A DNA stretch of 64,000 bases from Litoribrevibacter euphylliae. GTDB taxonomy: Bacteria > Pseudomonadota > Gammaproteobacteria > Pseudomonadales > Litoribrevibacteraceae. The notes beneath the pieces were generated by a model, which did not search any database, was not told the origin of the DNA, and saw only the letters and a program-made list of their open reading frames with translations. Shown here in pieces: positions 17,980 through 26,652 of this stretch; positions within the stretch are counted from its first letter, which is position 1, and each line of letters starts with the position of its first letter. The translations under genes and the position numbers were made by a program. The stretch lies in contig NZ_JBHRSZ010000002.1 in NCBI RefSeq assembly GCF_042646085.1, positions 248,001 to 312,000 on the forward strand. Direction: 5' to 3'.

Positions 17980-18165
17980 ATTGAAATCCTTTACCTGGAA
18001 ATTGTTAAAAATGGTCGAGTAATTATGCACAGGATTAAAGCACTTTAAAGGGAATATGCCTTATCCTTTTAAAAAACAATGGTTTTTATTCAATAAAACT
18101 ATACATACCATATCTTCGGAACTAAAATTTTGCCTATCCAATTTTTATAGAGTCGAGAGAAAACA

Positions 18166-19674
18166 ATGTCTTACTCACTTTCTGGAGCATTCGCGAAGAA
18201 CTTTTTGGGCCACTCTCCATTGTGGTACAAAAAAGCGATTATCGCTTTCCTAATTTTAAATCCTTTAATCTTGTTCACATTAGGCCCGTTCATCGCAGGC
18301 TGGGTACTAATCGCTGAATTTATCTTTACCCTAGCAATGGCCTTACGCTGTTACCCACTACAACCTGGTGGTTTGTTGGCATTAGAAGCTGTTGCTCTAG
18401 GAATGACATCTCCAGAAAATGTCTATCACGAAGCCCTAGTGAACTTCCCTGTAATCCTGTTGCTCATGTTTATGGTAGCAGGCATTTACTTTATGAAAGA
18501 TCTGCTGCTGTTTGTTTTCACTAAGATTCTGGTAACTGTAAAGTCAAAGCTCATTCTTTCTCTGTTGTTTTCTATCTCATCCGCCATATTATCTGCATTC
18601 CTTGATGCTCTAACCGTGACCGCAGTACTGATTAGTGTTGGCGTTGGTTTCTACAGCGTTTACCACAAAGTAATCTCTCGCGGTAACTACGAAGAATACG
18701 ATGAGCACGATCATACCGACGACTCAACAATTGAAGACCATCAACGTGAAGACCTTGAAGAATTCCGTTCGTTCCTACGCAGTCTGATTATGCACGGTGC
18801 CGTAGGTACAGCATTAGGTGGTGTGTGTACCTTAGTTGGTGAACCTCAAAACTTGTTGATCGCTAAATACGTCGGCTGGGATGACTTCATCCATTTCTTC
18901 TTAATGATGGCACCCGTTACCATGCCAGTATTTGTCGCTGGCCTACTGACGGTAATCATCCTGGAAAAAACTAAGTGGTTCGGTTATGGCCATGAATTAC
19001 CAGACAGTGTTCGTCATATCTTAGAAGATTTCGCAGCCAAAGAAGCCGCTGATCGCAATCAAAAACATAAAGCACAGCTGATCATTCAAGCCATCGGTGC
19101 TGCTATCTTAGTATTTGGTCTTGCGTTCCACATTGCAGAAGTGGGTCTGATCGGATTAATGGTGATCGTGCTGCTTACAGCGTTCAATGGCTACACCGAA
19201 GAACATCAGATCGGCCACGCTTTTGAAGAAGCCCTCCCCTTTACCGCTTTACTTGTGGTGTTCTTTGCGGTTGTTGCCGTAATCCATGAACAGCATCTTT
19301 TCAGCCCTGTGACCAATTGGGTACTCAGTCTTGAGCCTTCAAGCCAACCAGGTATGTTCTTCCTGGCCAATGGTATCCTTTCAATGATCAGTGACAACGT
19401 GTTCGTTGCAACGGTTTATATTTCTGAAGTGGCACAAGTATTTGAAAGAAATGAAATCTCTCGTGAACATTTTGAAACCCTCGCTATTGCAATTAATACA
19501 GGTACGAACCTGCCAAGCGTTGCAACACCAAACGGTCAAGCGGCGTTCCTATTCTTACTAACTTCTGCCGTGGCACCACTGATTCGTTTATCGTACGGCC
19601 GCATGGTAATCATGGCACTTCCATATACCATCGTTCTTACGCTGATTGGGTATCTTGCCGTGTCAATGCTGTAA
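18166..19674 (+). CDS. nhaB: Na+/H+ antiporter NhaB
   Basis: NhaB (502 residues; E. coli 513) exports Na+ in exchange for protons across the inner membrane. About twelve membrane helices are present. Signature segments include the N-terminal FLGHSPLWYKKAI, CYPLQPGGLLALE, FLDALTVTAVLI and the substrate-region TNLPSVATPNGQAAFLFLL near the C-terminus. GAGAG before the ATG gives a fair ribosome site. The gene is divergent from fimL. An NhaB suits a marine or haloalkaline habitat. Confidence 0.97.
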   Translation: MSYSLSGAFAKNFLGHSPLWYKKAIIAFLILNPLILFTLGPFIAGWVLIAEFIFTLAMALRCYPLQPGGLLALEAVALGMTSPENVYHEALVNFPVILLLMFMVAGIYFMKDLLLFVFTKILVTVKSKLILSLLFSISSAILSAFLDALTVTAVLISVGVGFYSVYHKVISRGNYEEYDEHDHTDDSTIEDHQREDLEEFRSFLRSLIMHGAVGTALGGVCTLVGEPQNLLIAKYVGWDDFIHFFLMMAPVTMPVFVAGLLTVIILEKTKWFGYGHELPDSVRHILEDFAAKEAADRNQKHKAQLIIQAIGAAILVFGLAFHIAEVGLIGLMVIVLLTAFNGYTEEHQIGHAFEEALPFTALLVVFFAVVAVIHEQHLFSPVTNWVLSLEPSSQPGMFFLANGILSMISDNVFVATVYISEVAQVFERNEISREHFETLAIAINTGTNLPSVATPNGQAAFLFLLTSAVAPLIRLSYGRMVIMALPYTIVLTLIGYLAVSML

Positions 19675-19726
19675 CAATACTTAATACAAGCATAGCGATT
19701 GTGGCTTGTAGAAATAGAGGCCACAA

Positions 19727-19768
19727 AAAAACGGGCATAGGTTCAACACCTTGCTCGTTTTTCTTTTC
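19727..19768. terminator. terminator between convergent nhaB and dnaQ
   Basis: AAAAACGGGCA pairs with TGCTCGTTTTT (one G-T pair), with an inner AGGT/ACCT extension, then a T-rich tail on the plus strand and A-run on the other side. It can serve both genes. Confidence 0.8.
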
Positions 19769-19823
19769 TCAGAAAGTCTAATAATGCAGTTTAGATCCCG
19801 ATCTTTATCTCAAACAGAGAAGA

Positions 19824-20540
19824 TCAGGATTGACGCCAAAGCGCACCATCACTTTTCTTATCAATCAAATCCAAACAGTATTCATGCTCTTTCAACTCAT
19901 TTTCAGTCGGAACTAACACAGGTAAATCAACGGGTTGCTGAAAACGAGTAAAGCCTCTGATCCCGCCGACAGAACCTCCCTCACCAGAACCATCTGCATC
20001 TAAACCAAGCGACGTTTGTCCACCCGTCATGGCCAAATACACATCGGCCAGAATCTCGGAGTCGAGTAATGCTCCGTGCAGTTCACGAGCGGAGTTATCA
20101 ACATCCAATCGTTTACATAGCGCATCCAGTGTTGCCCTTTGGCCTGGATACATATTCCTGGCCATGGCAAGCGTATCAAGAATGGTACAGTACTCAGTGA
20201 TGTCCCATTGCTGTCCCGTCAGCAAATAATACTCATGCTCGATGAAACCTACGTCAAACGCGGCGTTGTGGATCACGAGCTCTGCGCCTTTGATGTACTC
20301 TAAAAAGTCATCTGCAACATCTTTAAACAGCGGCTTATCAGCAAGATATTCATTGGTAATACCGTGAACCTGAATCGCTTCTTCCGGAACTTCACGCTGG
20401 GGATTTATATATACGTGATAGTGATTACCCGTTAATTTACGATCAATAAGTTCAACACAACCAATTTCAATAATACGGTCACCCGTTTTGGCATTAAGAC
20501 CGGTTGTTTCCGTATCCAGTACAATTTGACGATTAGCCAT
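19824..20540 (-). CDS. dnaQ: DNA polymerase III epsilon subunit (3'-5' exonuclease)
   Basis: The 238-residue DnaQ carries the DEDDh exonuclease motifs: Exo I DTETTG near 8-13, Exo II HNAAFDVGF near 97, and Exo III HGALLDSE near 160. It proofreads for the replicative polymerase. The C-terminal tail after about 180, which binds the alpha subunit, is Gly-rich in its linker. It follows rnhA by 30 bases on the same strand, so the two are likely an operon. Confidence 0.97.
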   Translation of the reverse strand: MANRQIVLDTETTGLNAKTGDRIIEIGCVELIDRKLTGNHYHVYINPQREVPEEAIQVHGITNEYLADKPLFKDVADDFLEYIKGAELVIHNAAFDVGFIEHEYYLLTGQQWDITEYCTILDTLAMARNMYPGQRATLDALCKRLDVDNSARELHGALLDSEILADVYLAMTGGQTSLGLDADGSGEGGSVGGIRGFTRFQQPVDLPVLVPTENELKEHEYCLDLIDKKSDGALWRQS

Positions 20541-20570
20541 GCATCTAACCTAATTTCCAGTATCTTAAAT

Positions 20571-21014
20571 TTACTTACTAAGCATTTGATCAATGCCTTG
20601 ATTGGCCAATTGATCCGCTAACTCATTTTCTGTGTGACCACTGTGCCCCTTGACCCAGCGCCATTCTATCTGATGCTGTTCGACCAACTCATCCAGCTTT
20701 TGCCATAAATCTGCATTCTTTACTGGTTGTTTTGATGAGGTCAGCCAACCATTCTTTTTCCAACCATGAATCCATTGTGTAATCCCTTTACGAACATACT
20801 GAGAATCTGTAGTTAAACGGACTTCACACGAACGATTCAAGGCTTCCAGACCATTAATTGCAGCTAACAGTTCCATACGGTTGTTGGTGGTATGCTCTTC
20901 TCCACCACACATTCGCTTTTCGTAACTTCCATAACGTAAAAAAGCTCCCCAACCGCCTGGCCCGGGATTTCCTCTGCATGCACCATCTGTAAAAATTTCG
21001 GTAATAGTCGCCAT
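20571..21014 (-). CDS. rnhA: ribonuclease HI
   Basis: The 147-residue enzyme cleaves RNA in RNA:DNA hybrids. The DEDD active site is complete: Asp in FTDGACRGNPGPGG, Glu in NNRMELLAA, Asp in TTDSQYV, and the last Asp in NELADQLAN. The basic handle loop of E. coli RNase HI is present (IHGWKKNGW). It sits between the methyltransferase and dnaQ, all on the minus strand with gaps of about 30 bases. Confidence 0.98.
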   Translation of the reverse strand: MATITEIFTDGACRGNPGPGGWGAFLRYGSYEKRMCGGEEHTTNNRMELLAAINGLEALNRSCEVRLTTDSQYVRKGITQWIHGWKKNGWLTSSKQPVKNADLWQKLDELVEQHQIEWRWVKGHSGHTENELADQLANQGIDQMLSK

Positions 21015-21042
21015 CTAAATTACTTTTAATATCTCAAGAAGA

Positions 21043-21903
21043 TTACGGCTCTTTAGGAAGTGTCCGCGAAACACCCTGTCTATTTACAGCTCGCCCCGAA
21101 ACCGTACGCCCGGCAATCGGTAAATTAGAGAATTGTCTTCGACGCCAATCTTTTTGAATAGGCGTCAAACACGGAGTTTCTGGCTTACATACCAACAAAT
21201 AACTCGCACCCGGCCAAAAACCTGACGGTATCTTTTTGGGGTCATCCGTCTCTTTGTTCAAGAAACGAATCTTCTTCAATGCCTCAAAATTCCAGGGTAG
21301 CAATGGTCGCGTATAGTACGCTTTGACCACTCGACAGTCGAGCAATGTCAACCAATCAGCTACACGCCAAGGGTTAATGAATCGACATAACCAAGGAAAT
21401 TTCTGACTCCAACGGCCAAACAGCATTTTGCCAACACCCCAGACAGAAAAAGGATTGTAACCCACAACAATTAGACGACCAGAGTCATTCAGACATCTCG
21501 CCGCTTCACGGATTGTCTGGTGCGGCCACTGTGCATAATCAAGTGTATGATGAAGAACAATGACATCTAACGAGTCTTCCTCAAACGGCCACTGCAAGGA
21601 GTCAATTTGAACACTGGTCATCTCACCTTGAGTACATACATGCGCTTTCAACCACCACTGGTGAGCCGTTTTAGAGGCACCAACTAACTCTTCAGGATTA
21701 GCTAATGACGCCACAGCCAACGCATAACCTCGGGCATGCGGTAGAACCTCTCTAAAAAGCGCTAACTCTTGTTCGTGATGTTTCGAACCTGCGGGCGAGG
21801 CCAACCAATCCAACCAGGCTTCATTCAAAGTTGGGATATCGGAGTATCTTTGGGCACTGTCTTTGTTCGTCTGCATAAAGCTCATTATAATTGGATCGAC
21901 CAC
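21043..21903 (-). CDS. class I SAM-dependent methyltransferase (PA1814-like)
   Basis: A 286-residue protein with a methyltransferase_11-like fold: the segment EEDSLDVIVLHHTLDYAQWP and the following AARCLNDSGRLIVVGYNPFS match the post-II and post-III motifs. Motif I is atypical for the fold and may have diverged. The annotated start is a GTG. ATG codons seven and ten codons later are possible, and no start has a good ribosome site. Position between gloB (divergent) and rnhA is the same in Pseudomonas. Substrate unknown. Confidence 0.8.
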   Translation of the reverse strand: MVDPIIMSFMQTNKDSAQRYSDIPTLNEAWLDWLASPAGSKHHEQELALFREVLPHARGYALAVASLANPEELVGASKTAHQWWLKAHVCTQGEMTSVQIDSLQWPFEEDSLDVIVLHHTLDYAQWPHQTIREAARCLNDSGRLIVVGYNPFSVWGVGKMLFGRWSQKFPWLCRFINPWRVADWLTLLDCRVVKAYYTRPLLPWNFEALKKIRFLNKETDDPKKIPSGFWPGASYLLVCKPETPCLTPIQKDWRRRQFSNLPIAGRTVSGRAVNRQGVSRTLPKEP

Positions 21904-22000
21904 GATAGAAAGTTACTTGTCGTGAACGACTGACCATGACATCACTTTCATGGACTAACAGACATACTTACAAGCAACCCAACGTGATCGGTAAACACTT

Positions 22001-22819
22001 ATGTCCACTGTTTCTACGCCTTTTACCCACTTTTCTGTCACCCCTATTTATGCCTATTCAGACAACTACATCTGGTGCATTCATAATAAAACCCAAGCGT
22101 GGGTGGTGGATCCTGGCGATCACAAAGTGGTAGAAGCATTTTTAAGTAAACAACATCTCGACTTAGTTGGCATTTTAATTACACACCATCATTGGGATCA
22201 CACTACCGGCATTAAATCATTAATTGAAACACGTGATATTCCAGTTTACGGCCCTGAACACCCTAAAGTCCCGGAGATCACTCATCTCGTTAAAGAAGGG
22301 GATCAGGTAACGCTGTTTAACCACCCATTTGAAGTAATTGGAGTGTCTGGTCATACCTTAGATCATGTTGCTTACGTGAACAAAGGAGTCAGTAATAACA
22401 CCCAAGACCATCCACTGGTGTTTTGTGGCGATACGCTATTTAGTGCAGGCTGCGGAAGGTTGTTCGAAGGAACGCCAGCACAAATGTATGATGCCTTACA
22501 AAAGCTGGCCCAGCTGGATGACAACACCCTGGTATTTTGCACCCATGAGTACACACTGAGTAATTTAAAGTTTGCTCTGGCCGTCGAACCAGAGAATACA
22601 GGCATTCAAGCTGAGATCCAGCGAGTTCAAGCACTGAACCTATCAGAACAACCCAGCCTGCCGACAAGCATTGCAAAAGAAAAAGCCATTAACCCATTTA
22701 TAAGAAGCAGTCTTCCTCAAATTCGACAAAAGCTTACTGAAACTCAGAACATCCCTGCCGATACTCTGAATGAAATCGAGTGTTTTGCTGCCGTTCGTCG
22801 CTGGAAAGATAACTTTTAG
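22001..22819 (+). CDS. gloB: hydroxyacylglutathione hydrolase (glyoxalase II)
   Basis: The 272-residue metallo-beta-lactamase-fold enzyme hydrolyses S-lactoylglutathione in methylglyoxal detoxification. The metal motif THHHWDHT is near residue 62, with further ligands in SGHTLDH and FCGDTLFSAGCGR. FCTHEYTLSNLKFA and the C-terminal FAAVRRWKDNF are glyoxalase II hallmarks. The ribosome site is weak. It is divergent from the methyltransferase, with about 97 bases between starts. Confidence 0.97.
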   Translation: MSTVSTPFTHFSVTPIYAYSDNYIWCIHNKTQAWVVDPGDHKVVEAFLSKQHLDLVGILITHHHWDHTTGIKSLIETRDIPVYGPEHPKVPEITHLVKEGDQVTLFNHPFEVIGVSGHTLDHVAYVNKGVSNNTQDHPLVFCGDTLFSAGCGRLFEGTPAQMYDALQKLAQLDDNTLVFCTHEYTLSNLKFALAVEPENTGIQAEIQRVQALNLSEQPSLPTSIAKEKAINPFIRSSLPQIRQKLTETQNIPADTLNEIECFAAVRRWKDNF

Positions 22820-22937
22820 TGATCCAAACAACAAAACTACTTGGCAATGTTCCACCACCTACTAGGGTAAGCTATACTCTCGGACTTTTGTTACGCCTAG
22901 ATTTCATCTTTATATATCAAACATTTGCGCGTGGACT

Positions 22938-24632
22938 ATGAGAAATCAATTTAAAACTATCCTATTCAGCTTTGTGACCCCGGCCCTGTTTCTTTCTGGC
23001 TGTGCGTCATTAGACCTGAGTGTCAACCAAAGCTATGAGCAACTCGTTTCCCTCACCGAAGGTAATTCTGGTGATCAAGAGACCGAACAAAACAACCAAA
23101 CTACCGACAGCACAGACGTTAATTCGGAGCAAATCACTAGCGATTCAGATAAGCCATCTGTCGCTGAAATAGATCAGCACCCTGAACCGCAGTACATGAC
23201 AACCACTAACGATTTTGTCGGCCCCATTTATTACGACAATTTATGGGACCGAGTACGTAGCAATCTGCGCTTAGAGCGCGATATCACAAAGCCGCGAGTA
23301 ATTGCTCAGATCAACTGGTATAAAAAACACCCCCGCTATTTTAAGCGTATCAGTGAACGCGCCAGTCTCTATATGTATCACGTAGTAGTTGAATTAGAAC
23401 GTCGTGATTTACCAGCCGAATTAGCGTTATTGCCGATTGTGGAAAGCGCTTACGATCCGTTTGCCTACTCTCACGGCAGGGCATCGGGCTTATGGCAGTT
23501 TATCCCTAGCACAGGTCGTCACTTCAACCTTAAACAAGATTGGTGGTATGACGGACGAAGAGATATTTTGGCCTCTACCGATGCCGCACTTACTTATCTA
23601 ACTCAATTGAATGGCCGCTTTGACGACTGGCTGTTAGCGTTAGCCGCCTACAACGCTGGCGGTGGCAATGTTTCTAAAGCCATCAGGAAAAACAAGCGCC
23701 GTAATAGAGCAACGGACTTTTGGTCATTAAGCTTGCCCAGAGAAACTTCAGCCTACTCACCCAAAATGATCGCATTGGCTGAGCTTCTTGCTAACCCGGA
23801 AAAATACGATTTCGAATGGCCGCAAGTACCCAATCAGCCTTACTTCAAAGAAGTTGAAATCGACGGACAAATCGACTTAGCACAAGCGGCCGATTTAGCG
23901 GATATAGAAATTGAAGAGCTCTATAAACTCAATCCAGCCTTTAACCAATGGGCAACACACCCGAATGGCCCTCACCGTCTTTTGGTGCCAGCCGAAAAAG
24001 CACCGATCTTTGAAACCAATCTTGCCTCTCTGGATCAAAAACATCGTGTTAATTGGGAACGCTATAAAATCCGTTCAGGTGACAGTCTGATTACCATTGC
24101 GAAACAATTTCGCACCACACCTCAAGTGCTTCGTGAAGTAAATAATATTCGTAAAAATCTGATTCGTGCGGGCGATACGTTGCTGATCCCTACCACCAGC
24201 AGAAGCATGGACGAATACACCATGAGCGCAATTCAGCGCCTTCATAAGCGTCAGAATCGCGCACCAAGTAATGGCCGACATAAGCTCCGTTATCATGTCA
24301 AAAGCGGCGACAGTTTCTGGACTATTTCCCGTAAATTTGGGGTCGGTGTTAGGGAATTGGCCAAATGGAACAACATGGCGCCAACGGATCCGTTAAAGAT
24401 CAACCAGAAGTTAGTGGTTTGGACCAAGAAACCCAAAGTCAGCAAGAACGGTAATAAAGTCATCCGAAAAGTGGGCTATAAAGTTCGTAAGGGCGATTCT
24501 CTAGCAAGAATCGCAGACAAGTTCAGCGTATCAGTAAGAGACATTAAGCGCTGGAACCCGAAAGCAACGAGTAAATATATCCATCCAGGACAATCTATTA
24601 CTTTGTACGTGGACGTAACCAATATCAATTGA
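22938..24632 (+). CDS. mltD: membrane-bound lytic murein transglycosylase D
   Basis: MltD-like lipoprotein of 564 residues. The lipobox LSGC puts the lipidated Cys near 22. A Gln/Thr/Ser/Asp-rich linker (about 35-90) leads to the SLT domain, whose catalytic Glu is in LLPIVESAYDP, followed by the ASGLWQFIPSTGR and ALAAYNAGGGNV motifs. Three LysM peptidoglycan-binding repeats occupy roughly 374-420, 451-495 and 512-560. It cleaves murein glycan strands from the outer membrane. A 10-bp inverted repeat follows the stop. Confidence 0.96.
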   Translation: MRNQFKTILFSFVTPALFLSGCASLDLSVNQSYEQLVSLTEGNSGDQETEQNNQTTDSTDVNSEQITSDSDKPSVAEIDQHPEPQYMTTTNDFVGPIYYDNLWDRVRSNLRLERDITKPRVIAQINWYKKHPRYFKRISERASLYMYHVVVELERRDLPAELALLPIVESAYDPFAYSHGRASGLWQFIPSTGRHFNLKQDWWYDGRRDILASTDAALTYLTQLNGRFDDWLLALAAYNAGGGNVSKAIRKNKRRNRATDFWSLSLPRETSAYSPKMIALAELLANPEKYDFEWPQVPNQPYFKEVEIDGQIDLAQAADLADIEIEELYKLNPAFNQWATHPNGPHRLLVPAEKAPIFETNLASLDQKHRVNWERYKIRSGDSLITIAKQFRTTPQVLREVNNIRKNLIRAGDTLLIPTTSRSMDEYTMSAIQRLHKRQNRAPSNGRHKLRYHVKSGDSFWTISRKFGVGVRELAKWNNMAPTDPLKINQKLVVWTKKPKVSKNGNKVIRKVGYKVRKGDSLARIADKFSVSVRDIKRWNPKATSKYIHPGQSITLYVDVTNIN

Positions 24633-24653
24633 TATAGATATCGACAAAATCAA

Positions 24654-24693
24654 CAGTGGTGCCCTTATTATCTGAGTTAAAGAGGCACCACTG
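24654..24693. repeat. 10-bp inverted repeat between mltD and binding-protein gene
   Basis: CAGTGGTGCC and GGCACCACTG pair perfectly around a 20-base spacer. There is no T tract after it on the plus strand, so it is a weak terminator at best. It could be an mRNA-end stabiliser or a processing site. Confidence 0.6.
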
Positions 24694-24736
24694 AAAACAC
24701 CTTTAGGTACGAATAATAAAAACAAGGACGCCACAG

Positions 24737-26641
24737 ATGAAACGATCCACGTCTAACCCACTTAGACTAACCTTCGTCTTCGGCTTACTGCTCCAGACAC
24801 TCTCTTCATTATCTGTCGCAGCAACATCCGTCTCAGCAACACCTGTCTCAACAACAGAGCCGCCTTCAAATAAAATTGTAAAAGTCCATGCTTATGCATT
24901 ACATGGTCAACCCAAATACCCTGCCAACTTTAAACAGCTTGATTATGTAAATCCGAATGCCACCAAGGGCGGCGACATTCGACTGATGGCTACCGGAACC
25001 TTTGATACGCTCAACCCTTATACACTCAAAGGGACCAGCCCTTACAACACACCAGGAACGTTTAAATACGGGGTCGGGGAATTAAACGAAACCTTACTTA
25101 CAGGTACACAGCATCCCGGCATTTCAGGTGACGAACCTCAAACCGGCTATGGCCTCATTGCAGAATGGATTGAATATCCTGTTGATTTATCCTGGGTTCG
25201 CTTTCACATAAGACCAGAAGCTCGCTTTCATGATGGCTCGCCTATCACTTCCGAAGATGTGGCCTTTAGTTACCACACACTTACCGAAAAAGGTCATCCT
25301 CAATTCGAAAATAAATTAAAAGCCGTACCAAGCGTAAAGGTTATTGATCAATACACAGTCGAATTCACTTTATCCGGCGATGACCGACGTGCATTGCCAT
25401 TACGGGTCGGAGAAATGCCGATCATCTCCAAAGCTTTTTGGGAAGGCAAAGATTTTGAAAAGACCTTATCAGAGCCACCATTACTGAGCGGCCCATATCG
25501 TATTAAGTCCTTTGACTGGGGTAAATACATAGAATTCGAGCGGGTCAAAGACTATTGGGGCAAAGACCTGGCGGTAAACACTGGCCGCTTTAATTTTAAT
25601 ACTGTTCGCTTGGATTTTTACCGAGACCTGACCGTCGCGTTTGAAGCCTTCAAAGCGAAGAACTTCGATGTTTACATTGAATATATCTCAAAAAACTGGG
25701 CCTCCGGATTCAACTTCCCCGCGCTCAATAAAGGCGAAATCATCAAGGAAGAAATTCCTCATCAAACACTAGCAGGTAGTCAAGGCTACTTTATGAACAC
25801 CCGAAGAGAACTGTTTAAGGATATCCGTGTCCGTCAAGCGCTCAGTCTGCTGTTTGACTTTGAATGGACCAACAAAAATCTGTTCTATGGCGCCTATCAA
25901 AGATCCAACAGTTACTTTGCCAGTACAGAACTGTCGCAAAAAGACTTACCTCAAGGGTTGGAACTGACCCTACTCAATCAAGTTAAAGAGCACCTCCCTT
26001 CCGAACTCTTTACTAAGCCATTCAAACTCTCGATAACGGATGGTTCAGGGCAAATTCGCCGCCAAATTCGCCAAGCGCTTTCGCTCTTTAAACAAGCGGG
26101 CTGGACCCTACATCAAGGCAAGCTAATCAATCGTTTATCAGGAAAGCCCTTTAAGTTTGAAATACTTGTCCGTCAACCTAGCATCACTCGAGTTCTGAAC
26201 CCTTACGTAAAAAACCTGTCCAAAGTGGGGATTCAAGCTAACGTTCGAGTAATCGATCCTAGCCAGTACAAACAGCGAATGGATGAATTTGATTTTGACA
26301 TGACTACTTACGTATTAGGGCAGTCATTAACGCCGGGTCATGAACAACGCCTTTATTTCCATTCATCCAATGCTAATGTCCCTGGCAGCTTGAATCTATC
26401 AGGAGTACAAAATCCGGCCGTTGATTTCTTGGTAGAGCAAATTATCGAAGCGGACACTCGGGAAACTCTGATCGCAGCCAGCAAAGCACTTGATCGCGTA
26501 CTCTTATGGCATCATTATATGGTGCCTAACTGGCACATTTCCCATCATCGTGTGGCTTATCGTTCATTCTTTCAACGACCAGCCAACCAAGCCAAGTACG
26601 ACTTGGCGTTCGATACATGGTGGGTAGATAAGAAAAAATAA
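24737..26641 (+). CDS. peptide ABC transporter substrate-binding protein, YejA-like (copy 1)
   Basis: A periplasmic binding protein of 634 residues in the SBP_bac_5 family, with an N-terminal signal peptide (basic start, hydrophobic 10-28, then SVAAT). The family core is clear: GDIRLMATGTFDTLNPYTLKG after the mature N-terminus, the signature FHDGSPITSEDVAFSY, and LSGPYRIKSFDWGKYIEFERVKDYWGKD. It should hand oligopeptides to the YejBEF permease encoded downstream. It is a tandem paralogue of the next gene, 11 bases away. Confidence 0.92.
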   Translation: MKRSTSNPLRLTFVFGLLLQTLSSLSVAATSVSATPVSTTEPPSNKIVKVHAYALHGQPKYPANFKQLDYVNPNATKGGDIRLMATGTFDTLNPYTLKGTSPYNTPGTFKYGVGELNETLLTGTQHPGISGDEPQTGYGLIAEWIEYPVDLSWVRFHIRPEARFHDGSPITSEDVAFSYHTLTEKGHPQFENKLKAVPSVKVIDQYTVEFTLSGDDRRALPLRVGEMPIISKAFWEGKDFEKTLSEPPLLSGPYRIKSFDWGKYIEFERVKDYWGKDLAVNTGRFNFNTVRLDFYRDLTVAFEAFKAKNFDVYIEYISKNWASGFNFPALNKGEIIKEEIPHQTLAGSQGYFMNTRRELFKDIRVRQALSLLFDFEWTNKNLFYGAYQRSNSYFASTELSQKDLPQGLELTLLNQVKEHLPSELFTKPFKLSITDGSGQIRRQIRQALSLFKQAGWTLHQGKLINRLSGKPFKFEILVRQPSITRVLNPYVKNLSKVGIQANVRVIDPSQYKQRMDEFDFDMTTYVLGQSLTPGHEQRLYFHSSNANVPGSLNLSGVQNPAVDFLVEQIIEADTRETLIAASKALDRVLLWHHYMVPNWHISHHRVAYRSFFQRPANQAKYDLAFDTWWVDKKK

Positions 26642-26652
26642 TAAGGATACGC